Source: Acidimicrobiia bacterium (GTDB lineage: Bacteria; Actinomycetota; Acidimicrobiia; Acidimicrobiales; AC-14). Taken from it: a stretch of DNA of 41,909 nt. Where the stretch lies: contig JAHFUQ010000019.1 of the NCBI GenBank assembly GCA_023265045.1, positions 1 through 41,909 of the forward strand, written 5' to 3'. Shown piece by piece: positions 6,885-11,919 of the stretch. The translations under genes and the position numbers were made by a program. The number at the start of each line of letters is the position of its first letter. The stretch's first letter is position 1. Below the pieces are notes generated by a model. The model was not told the origin of the DNA. It saw only the letters and a list, made by a program, of their open reading frames with translations, and made no database searches.

Positions 6885-7153
6885 GCCGGGCCAAGTACCG
6901 GCCGATCCCGCTCGCGCCTCAACTCAAGGAGGCGCCGTGCTGCACCGGCTGCGGCCAGCCCTACGCGCTGCGCTATCGCGATGACGTGGTGCGGTTCTCG
7001 GCGTCGCCGATCAAGATGCTGCGCCGGTGGATCTGGATGCGCGACTGCCCGAAGGAGTGCCGCAAGACGCAGCCGCTGCCCATCGTCGAACCGAAGGCCA
7101 TCAAGGTGGACAAGATGCCGAAGCCCGCCCGCAAGCCCCGAGGTGTGCGGTGA
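6881..7153 (+). CDS. Putative zinc-ribbon early protein (90 aa)
   Basis: GTG start overlapping the preceding stop. CCTGCGQPYALRYRDD (~20-35) and RDCPKECRKTQ (~54-64) together give two Cys pairs about 30 residues apart, the layout of a small zinc ribbon. The C-terminal ~25 residues are strongly basic (KAIKVDKMPKPARKPRGVR), suited to nucleic-acid binding. No named family. Coupled to the next gene through GTGA. Confidence 0.5.
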   Translation: MSRAKYRPIPLAPQLKEAPCCTGCGQPYALRYRDDVVRFSASPIKMLRRWIWMRDCPKECRKTQPLPIVEPKAIKVDKMPKPARKPRGVR

Positions 7154-7365
7154 GCGCAGACCGTTGCCCGACGTGCGACCGCGAGGGCACCAACTGCCCG
7201 ACGTGGGACACGCTCATCCGGGGCACGCTGCCGAACATCGAGGTCCGGCACGTCGCGCTCGCAGCGATGCGTGACTGCCGCGCCCACGCCGTCGACTGGC
7301 GCGCTCGCTGCCTCGCCGCCGAGCTGCTGCGGGCCGGCCTGCGGGCGCTGGGGTTGGCGAAGTGA
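7150..7365 (+). CDS. Small Cys-motif early protein (71 aa)
   Basis: GTG start overlapping the preceding stop. CPTCDREGTNCPTWD near the N-terminus resembles a compact Cys cluster. The C-terminal helix AAELLRAGLRALGLAK duplicates that of the 6648 gene (see 46-bp repeat). The gene may be a fusion of a Cys-cluster head with the copied helical tail. Function unknown. Confidence 0.5.
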   Translation: MSADRCPTCDREGTNCPTWDTLIRGTLPNIEVRHVALAAMRDCRAHAVDWRARCLAAELLRAGLRALGLAK

Positions 7366-7595
7366 GTGACCTCCGCTCCGACCTGGCCGCGTTGCTCACG
7401 TCGCTCCGCACGCCGTCGAGCAAACTCGCCCTCGGCGACTTGCTGCACGAGCGCAAGAACGCTGCGCGCTACCTCGCGGCCCTCGCCCGCATCGCGGAGA
7501 TCGTCGACATGACCTGCGCGACGAAGCAGTGGGACGAAGGCATCTGCGAGATCCAGGACGTGCTCGCGAGCGCGGCGGAAGGCGGTGGGGCGTGA
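7362..7595 (+). CDS. Unknown small helical early protein (77 aa)
   Basis: GTG start overlapping the preceding stop. The chain is helical throughout (SDLRSDLAALLTSLRTPSSK, then ARYLAALARIAEIVDMTC) and ends in a Gly-rich tail. Similar opening to the 6648 protein (acidic/arginine helix followed by LLTEL/LLTSL), so the two may be distant paralogues. Unnamed. Ends at a GTGA junction with a six-codon minigene. Confidence 0.45.
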   Translation: MSDLRSDLAALLTSLRTPSSKLALGDLLHERKNAARYLAALARIAEIVDMTCATKQWDEGICEIQDVLASAAEGGGA

Positions 7596-7612
7596 GCGAG
7601 TTGACCAAGTGA
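7592..7612 (+). CDS. Six-codon coupled minigene (MSELTK)
   Basis: GTG at 7592 overlaps the stop of the 77-aa gene, reads six codons and stops in a TGA that overlaps the GTG of the 44-aa gene. It may only be a link that carries ribosomes from one gene to the next. It is far too short to assert a product. Confidence 0.2.
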   Translation: MSELTK

Positions 7613-7743
7613 AGCGCACCCCCGCCGACCGGATCGCCCACGTCGAGATGACCGAGGCCGAGAGGTGGAGCGGGTCAACCATCCTGCTCGACAAGTGGTG
7701 CCCGCGCGACCTGGCGGCGGCGTACAGGCCCGAGGGCGTCTAG
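7609..7743 (+). CDS. Last gene of the rightward early operon (44 aa)
   Basis: GTG at 7609 overlaps the minigene stop. The protein is KRTPADRIAHVEMTEAERW followed by a short Cys-containing C-terminal half (LLDKWCPRDLAAAYRPEGV); it looks like a small helical soluble peptide. Its TAG shares the palindrome CTAG (7740-7743) with the TAG of the leftward endolysin gene, so the early and late transcription units meet with no intergenic space. No terminator lies between them; convergent transcripts must overlap or be stopped inside genes. Confidence 0.45.
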   Translation: MKRTPADRIAHVEMTEAERWSGSTILLDKWCPRDLAAAYRPEGV

Positions 7744-8270
7744 GGCTCGTAGACCGAGGTGTGCATCGGGTCGCAGGTCCCGCGCCACGACCCGCCCCAG
7801 TCCATCCCGCCGACCGAGAGGAACCCCTTGACCCACTCGTAGGGCAGGCCCTGGGGGTACTCCTTGAGCCACGCCGCCGAGTAGGGAGCGATGGTCCTCG
7901 AGCGCAGGCCGTTGGTGCTCGCGTCCACGTCGACCGCGGCGCCCCACGAGTGGATCGACAGCGGGCGGGTCGGGTCGTGCTGCTGGTGCCGGTAGACCCA
8001 GCACCCGGCCGACCGGATGACGTAGGTCGGGCACGCGAGCTTGGCCGCCGCGAAGGCCGCGCGCATCTTCGGCTCGGCCTTCCGGTGGACCGCGAACCAC
8101 AGGCGCTCCGGGACGCCGGGCATCGCCGGCTTCTCGGCCTTCCCGCTGCCGCCGCAGTAGACGATGTTGGCCTTCGCCCACGCGCCGTGTGGGTCGCCGT
8201 CGGGCTTGCCGTAGAGCTCGGTGGCGCGCTTGGCGGTGAGGAGCGGGACCTTCGGGATGTCGAGCGTCAT
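7740..8270 (-). CDS. Endolysin, M15-type peptidase (176 aa)
   Basis: The zinc-peptidase signature of the D-Ala-D-Ala carboxypeptidase/L-alanyl-D-glutamate endopeptidase M15 family is clear. SIHSWGAAVDVD gives His107 and Asp114 (SxHxxGxAxD), MDWGGSW lies at 156-162, and CDPMH gives the third ligand His170. The usual MHFE ending is MHTS here. Such enzymes cut peptide cross-links of peptidoglycan at lysis. There is no signal peptide, so release would need a holin, and two membrane proteins follow upstream in the cassette. ATG at 8270 with GAGGAAG ribosome site, overlapping the preceding stop. Last gene of the late operon. Confidence 0.85.
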   Translation of the reverse strand: MTLDIPKVPLLTAKRATELYGKPDGDPHGAWAKANIVYCGGSGKAEKPAMPGVPERLWFAVHRKAEPKMRAAFAAAKLACPTYVIRSAGCWVYRHQQHDPTRPLSIHSWGAAVDVDASTNGLRSRTIAPYSAAWLKEYPQGLPYEWVKGFLSVGGMDWGGSWRGTCDPMHTSVYEP

Positions 8271-8701
8271 GGCTTCCTCGGTCCTCGGCCATCCTCGACG
8301 TCGGGCGAGCGGTAGCCGGGGGTGATGTTGATCCGGTTGTAGGGCTGGTGGCCGGCGATGACGTCGGTGAGCCGGCGCAGGGGCCGCGGCGCCGGCTTCA
8401 TCAGGTTGATGAGCGACCAGCCGGTCAAGGTCTTGTTGGCGGCCTCGCGGGTGTCGAACGGTCCGGAGACCACGCGCCCGGTCCCGTCACCAGCGGTGAT
8501 CGAGTAGGTGCCGGCCTCGTTCGGGATGGCGACGGGGGTAGGCCGGCGTCGCGGCTCTCGCAGGGCGGTGGCCACCGCGGCTGCTTGGTCGAGCTTGCCC
8601 TGCTCGATGGTCGCGACCTGCATCGACGGGAACGGCCCGGCGATGGCGGCGCCGTCCGGGCCGACGATGACGAAGCCGCGCGAGGTGGGGACGATCGGCA
8701 T
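8267..8701 (-). CDS. Unknown protein of the lysis cassette (144 aa)
   Basis: Contains two similar segments, GFVIVGPDGAAIAGPFPSMQVA and YSITAGDGTGRVVSGPFDTREA, each a beta hairpin ending in GPF followed by a helix. This suggests an internal repeat of a small domain that may bind a ligand or the virion. The C-terminal 50 residues are basic. No lysis motif and no membrane helix. It overlaps the endolysin start (ATGA). Function unknown. Confidence 0.5.
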   Translation of the reverse strand: MPIVPTSRGFVIVGPDGAAIAGPFPSMQVATIEQGKLDQAAAVATALREPRRRPTPVAIPNEAGTYSITAGDGTGRVVSGPFDTREAANKTLTGWSLINLMKPAPRPLRRLTDVIAGHQPYNRINITPGYRSPDVEDGRGPRKP

Positions 8702-8710
8702 GGCGGCTGG

Positions 8711-8992
8711 CTACCGCGGGTTGCCGCTCTTGTCGACGACCAGCGCGCCGCCGGTCTTCACCTTGTCGACGAACGCCCGTTCGGCGGCCTCGAGCGCGGC
8801 CCGGGCGGCTGCCTTGGCGGCCTCCTTGCCGTGGTCGGCGATGCCCTGGCCGACGACGTAGCCGGTGATCGCGATGACGGTGGTAGGGTCGGCCCCCAGC
8901 TGGTGAGCGATGACCCCGCCGATGGTGGCGATGGCCTTCTTCGAGGTGAGGATGTCGGCGAGGACACGGCGGACGCGGCGCAGGAAGCTCAT
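8711..8992 (-). CDS. Holin-like small membrane-associated protein (93 aa)
   Basis: ATG at 8992. The arrangement LTSKKAIATIGGVIAHQLG (~15-33) followed by TVIAITGYVVGQGIADHGKE (~39-58) matches a pattern I associate with small phage holin-like proteins: SKK start, hydrophobic helix, turn, second hydrophobic helix, GQGxAxxGK end. A basic N-terminus and charged C-terminal tail are typical. Position one gene from the endolysin supports a lysis role. TACCGT lies six bases upstream of the ATG with no Shine-Dalgarno, implying a leaderless message. Hydrophobicity is moderate, so the call is tentative. Confidence 0.6.
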   Translation of the reverse strand: MSFLRRVRRVLADILTSKKAIATIGGVIAHQLGADPTTVIAITGYVVGQGIADHGKEAAKAAARAALEAAERAFVDKVKTGGALVVDKSGNPR

Positions 8993-8998
8993 GCGCCG

Positions 8999-9004
8999 AC
9001 GGTA
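8999..9004 (-). promoter_or_regulatory. Leaderless-type -10 box TACCGT for the holin-like gene
   Basis: On the minus strand TACCGT is followed by exactly six bases and the ATG at 8992, fitting the TANNNT-N6-ATG arrangement seen at four other starts in the window. No ribosome site is present. A promoter here would allow lysis genes to be expressed separately from the structural genes. Confidence 0.4.
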
Positions 9005-9072
9005 CACCGCGACCGGGGCGGGGTGGTGAAGAACCCCGGGCCAGGACCGGCCGCCGGGCGGGATGTTCGGCC

Positions 9073-9372
9073 TCAATCGCGCCGGTGGGGGCCGGTGCCG
9101 TCGAGCCCGAGCTGGCGCTCGAGCACCTCGAGCCGGCGTAGGTCGGCGTCGCGGTCGGCCTCGTAGCGCTCGCGGCCCACCTTCTCCTCGTCGAGCTTGA
9201 TGATGGCGCGGCTCACCTCGTCGATGGCGTCGTGCTTCGCCTTGCGGGCCGCGCTCTCGATCGAGCTGTCGATGACGGCATCGCGGCGGCCGAGCCGCAC
9301 CAGCACCGCGGCCACGGTCATCGAGGCCCCGAGGACCGAGACCACGATCGCGACGATGGGCCCTGCCTCCAT
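9073..9372 (-). CDS. Single-TM coiled-coil protein, possible spanin or holin partner (99 aa)
   Basis: Residues ~4-25 (GPIVAIVVSVLGASMTVAAV) are one transmembrane helix. The rest is highly charged with coiled-coil character (IIKLDEEKVGRERYEADRDA, LRRLEVLERQLGL). N-in TM plus coiled coil is the topology of i-spanins (Rz-like) and of some holin accessory proteins. The start at 9372 is the ATG immediately before the hydrophobic helix; longer versions belong to other frames. It is located between the fibre and the holin-like gene. The lysis role is inferred. Confidence 0.55.
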   Translation of the reverse strand: MEAGPIVAIVVSVLGASMTVAAVLVRLGRRDAVIDSSIESAARKAKHDAIDEVSRAIIKLDEEKVGRERYEADRDADLRRLEVLERQLGLDGTGPHRRD

Positions 9373-9428
9373 CGTGACATCGTGCCGCAGGTCGGTGCGC
9401 CGCGCTACCACCCCGAGCGGGTGAGCTG

Positions 9429-10850
9429 TCAGTCGATCACGGTGAAGGGGGAGTCGGCCAGCGCGACCGCCGTCGAGTGGACCGCGGTCGCGTTGTCGTC
9501 GAGGGTCTGGACGCCGGCCCCCGAACTGGTCAGCGTGAGGGGGGTCCCGGCGATGGCATGGGCGTACGAGTCGGCCAGTCCAAGCTCCGTCGCCCCGTGC
9601 CCCGTAGCGATGCCCCACAGGTCGGTCGCCGCGGGGATGCCGCCGGGCAGGGTAACGGTGGTCGAGGCCCGAAATGCTCCGTCGCCGTCCTCGAGAGAGT
9701 GTGCCCCGGCGAAGGTGACGAACTGGTCGATCACGTCCGCCGGAGCCGCACCGAGGACCGTGAGCAACGCGGCCCGGTTGGTGTAGACGTTCTCGGCCGC
9801 CGCGCCCGACCAGCCGATCAGGTGGTCGATCTCGCAGGCGATGCCGACCCCGATGCCCCCGACGCCGGGCCACAGGCCGAAGACCGCGCCGCCGTTGGTC
9901 AGATCGCGGGCCGCCGGGAACGCCACCGCGGCCGAGCCATCGACCAGCGTGAGCCAGAGTAGCTGGCCAGTGACCGTGCGCCCGCCGATGAGCCACCGCC
10001 ACGCGCCGTCGGTGATGTCCGCGGCCACCGTCGCGACGTCCTCGCCGCCGGCCTGCTTTGCTGCCATCGCCGGGAACCCGCTCGCGTCGATGCTCATGCG
10101 GTAGTGGGCGCTCGCCGAGCTTCCGCGACCAATGAAGCCGTACTGCGCCCCCGGTTTCGCGGTGATCTTGATCCTGACCGCGAAGGCGAACGCCTCGGTA
10201 GTGAAGGCGAAGACCGTGTTGTCGGTCGACCAGTAGGCACTGCCGTCCGCCAACTGCGGAGCCGCGCCGCCGTGCGGCGAGGCCACGGTGACCACGACGG
10301 TCGGCACGCTGCTCACGAGCTGGACGCTCGGCCCGTCGTCGCACCCGCTGCACGTGTCGGCGGCGGGCTCGTCGAAGTCGAACGCATCGACGGGCGTGTA
10401 GTCGGCGCCCGTCGAGAGCGCGGCCTGGATCACCGTGTTCACGTCGCCGACGAGGTTGTTCATCGTCCGCACGTCGTAGACGGTGTTGCCCGGCGTCGAG
10501 CCGATGGTGAAGGTGTGGGAGAACGTGATGGGCGTCAGGTGGACCGCGGCCCCGGTGACCAGCGTGTGAACGCCCGTGCCAGCGTCGGTCAACACGATCG
10601 GAGTCCCGGCCATCGCGTGGGCGTAGGAGTCGGCGACGTTGAGGTGGTCGGGGTCGATGACGATCGCGTAGTACGGCGTCGCGAGGGCGAGCACCACAGG
10701 CAGTGCGCCGGTCGTGGTCATCGTCAGCACGCCATCGCCGGTGGACAGCCCGTGCGCGGCGAGCAGGATCGTGAACACGCCGTCGCCTCCCGCCACGTGC
10801 GCCAGCCGCGGCGCCAGCGTCGGCCCCAGCGTCGGCCCGAGTCGCGCCAC
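9429..10850 (-). CDS. Fibre- or spike-like protein with duplicated end modules around a LamG-like core (473 aa)
   Basis: GTG at 10850 with AAGAGG nine bases upstream. Residues ~22-104 and ~378-460 share a module: AHGLSTGDGVL versus AHSLEDGDGAF, and ADSYAHAMAGTPIVLT versus ADSYAHAIAGTPLTLT. The centre (~185-330; FAFAVRIKITAKPGAQYGF and ITDGAWRWLIGGRTVTGQLL) resembles a LamG/concanavalin-like beta sandwich, typically a carbohydrate-binding fold. The opening GPTLGPTLAPRL may be a short attachment tail. Position after the tail genes and before lysis fits a receptor-binding fibre. No depolymerase motif seen. Function is inferred from fold resemblance and position. Confidence 0.55.
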   Translation of the reverse strand: MARLGPTLGPTLAPRLAHVAGGDGVFTILLAAHGLSTGDGVLTMTTTGALPVVLALATPYYAIVIDPDHLNVADSYAHAMAGTPIVLTDAGTGVHTLVTGAAVHLTPITFSHTFTIGSTPGNTVYDVRTMNNLVGDVNTVIQAALSTGADYTPVDAFDFDEPAADTCSGCDDGPSVQLVSSVPTVVVTVASPHGGAAPQLADGSAYWSTDNTVFAFTTEAFAFAVRIKITAKPGAQYGFIGRGSSASAHYRMSIDASGFPAMAAKQAGGEDVATVAADITDGAWRWLIGGRTVTGQLLWLTLVDGSAAVAFPAARDLTNGGAVFGLWPGVGGIGVGIACEIDHLIGWSGAAAENVYTNRAALLTVLGAAPADVIDQFVTFAGAHSLEDGDGAFRASTTVTLPGGIPAATDLWGIATGHGATELGLADSYAHAIAGTPLTLTSSGAGVQTLDDNATAVHSTAVALADSPFTVID

Positions 10851-10853
10851 CGC

Positions 10854-11255
10854 TCAGTACCTCTTGCCGCGCGCGGTGGCGACGCCGCCGGTGGTCACCA
10901 AGCGCTTCACCCGCCACCGGGTGCCCTGCGGCACGTCGGCCACCTGCCACTCGCCGCACGACGCCGCGGACGCCGCGGTGATGGTGCCGAGCGCGGTGGC
11001 CTGCGAGGTCCAGCCGGTGCCGGCCGCCGCGTAGCTGGTGAGGTCGGCGCTGCTCTTGCCGGCGCTCTCGAGCGTGAACAGCGTGGCCTCGGTCGCGTCC
11101 CACTCGAGGCCGATCCACATCCAGGGCTCGGGGCCGTTGGGCTGCAGCTCGGCGTAGTAGGTGGTGGCGTTGGCGGCGGCGGCCCCGTGAACGAGCGGCG
11201 TGCCGTCGCTCTTGATCCACGCGAGCCGCAGGTCCTTCGGGTTGTCCGGGTTCAT
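10854..11255 (-). CDS. Putative virion-associated protein (133 aa)
   Basis: ATG at 11255, directly preceded by TAGCCT and six bases, so probably a leaderless start. The sequence is beta-rich with many Thr/Ala/Gly (TYYAELQPNGPEPWMWIGLE), like small tail or decoration proteins. Three bases separate its stop from the fibre gene, so they are likely co-expressed. No family recognised; a fibre chaperone or tail accessory is possible. Confidence 0.45.
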   Translation of the reverse strand: MNPDNPKDLRLAWIKSDGTPLVHGAAAANATTYYAELQPNGPEPWMWIGLEWDATEATLFTLESAGKSSADLTSYAAAGTGWTSQATALGTITAASAASCGEWQVADVPQGTRWRVKRLVTTGGVATARGKRY

Positions 11256-11261
11256 GGCCTG

Positions 11262-11267
11262 AGGCTA
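11262..11267 (-). promoter_or_regulatory. Leaderless-type -10 box TAGCCT, shared with the upstream stop codon
   Basis: Minus-strand TAGCCT lies six bases before the ATG at 11255. Its TAG is also the stop codon of the 86-aa gene, so promoter and stop are one sequence. Same box and spacing as at 22168 and 20472. Confidence 0.45.
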
Positions 11268-11525
11268 CACCCGCGGCGGCCAGAACCAGAACGCCGATGC
11301 ATCGATCGGGGTGTCGGACTTCGGCTCGCCGTACGCGACCGACGTCATCCACAGCGTGCCGCCATCAAGGCCGTCGTTGCTGGCGTCGGTGAAGACCTGC
11401 ACGTTGATCGTCTGGTCGTCGATGGTGCCGCCCCAATCCTCGACGATGATCGCCGGGCGGGTGACCCGCTTCTCGCGGCGGTTGCGGAAGTTGACGTGAA
11501 CGATGCGTCCGATGGTGGGCTTCAT
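11265..11525 (-). CDS. Unknown protein (86 aa)
   Basis: Sequence opens MKPTIGRIVHVNFRNRREK, then RPAIIVEDWGGTIDDQTINV and GTLWMTSVAYGEPK. This beta-rich pattern, starting P-x-x-G-R-I/V-V-H-V and ending in an aromatic WFWPP tail, occurs in small conserved phage proteins of unknown function. ATG at 11525 follows a TATAGT box by 12 bases with no Shine-Dalgarno, so it seems to head its own transcription unit after the terminator at 11637-11668. Confidence 0.55.
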   Translation of the reverse strand: MKPTIGRIVHVNFRNRREKRVTRPAIIVEDWGGTIDDQTINVQVFTDASNDGLDGGTLWMTSVAYGEPKSDTPIDASAFWFWPPRV

Positions 11526-11537
11526 GGTTGCCCCGAG

Positions 11538-11543
11538 ACTATA
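11538..11543 (-). promoter_or_regulatory. -10 box TATAGT upstream of the 86-aa gene
   Basis: Minus-strand TATAGT, five of six matches to the sigma-70 -10 consensus, lies 12 bases before the ATG at 11525. The predicted leader is only about five bases. A hairpin at 11637-11668 ends the preceding operon, so this would restart transcription for the fibre and lysis genes. No clear -35. Confidence 0.45.
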
Positions 11544-11636
11544 CGATCGCCGGCCCGTTGTAGCTGATCGCTCTTATGTCGGCGTCGGCGGGCTTCCACT
11601 CGGGCCGCCGCTGACACCCGCTGACACCCCCAAAGT

Positions 11637-11668
11637 CCAACGGCCCACCCGTGAGGGCAGGCCGTTGG
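11637..11668 (-). terminator. Long hairpin after the structural operon, probable terminator
   Basis: CCAACGGCC pairs with GGCCGTTGG, extended inward by two wobble pairs and CCC/GGG to a 14-bp stem with a TCAC loop. On the minus strand it follows two bases after the TAA of the 82-aa gene and is itself followed by ACTTTGGGG, a weak U-tract. Its position between the ejection-protein operon and the fibre/lysis operon supports termination or RNA processing. Confidence 0.55.
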
Positions 11669-11670
11669 TG

Positions 11671-11919
11671 TTATCCAGACGTTCGGCGGCGGTCTGCCAG
11701 CGCCGGCCCAAGACAAGCGAGGGCCCGAGATGCAGACCCTACCCGTGACGCCGGCCGTTCGTCAACTGACACCCCCACGCCGTCCCACTCTGCGGCGCCG
11801 GCGCCATCATCCTCGCAGCGGCATCCGCCCTTGTCGACGTCCGGGCAGCGGCACTCGGGCCACCGCGTCGGCTTGGTGTCGGCGGGCGTCTGCTCGTCGG
11901 CGCCCTCCTCGGCGTTCAT
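11671..11919 (-). CDS. Small Cys-rich protein at the end of the structural operon (82 aa)
   Basis: ATG at 11919 overlaps the stop of the 882-aa gene (ATGA). The N-terminal part is acidic (MNAEEGADEQTPADTKPTR), then ECRCPDVDKGGCRCEDD holds four cysteines in a tight cluster, likely a metal knuckle. The C-terminal 35 residues look less constrained and overlap promoter-like DNA. Its position directly after the putative ejection proteins could mean a virion component. Unrecognised. Confidence 0.45.
   Translation of the reverse strand: MNAEEGADEQTPADTKPTRWPECRCPDVDKGGCRCEDDGAGAAEWDGVGVSVDERPASRVGSASRALACLGPALADRRRTSG

Larger units (their letters stand above)
6840..7366 (+). repeat. 46-bp direct repeat at the ends of two early genes
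   Basis: Bases 6840-6885 and 7321-7366 match at 45 of 46 positions; the single difference changes Val to Leu in the shared C-terminus. Both copies end in the same stop/start overlap (AAGTGAG), so each also carries the start of the next gene. The coordinates given span both copies; the bases between are not repeated. Confidence 0.7.

Noticed and set aside
11522..11716. 64-residue leftward frame between the terminator hairpin and the 86-aa gene
   Set aside because: Spans the hairpin, has no ribosome site, and is rich in Arg/Trp/Pro as expected from non-coding GC-rich DNA. The 110 bases between the hairpin and the 86-aa gene hold only the TATAGT promoter and a doubled CTGACACCC.
11736..11765. 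TTGACG-N18-TAGGGT on the minus strand, a good sigma-70-like promoter match
   Set aside because: It lies within the end of the 82-aa gene and would lead straight into the hairpin terminator at 11637-11668 with no gene between. The TATAGT box beyond the terminator is a better promoter for the next gene.
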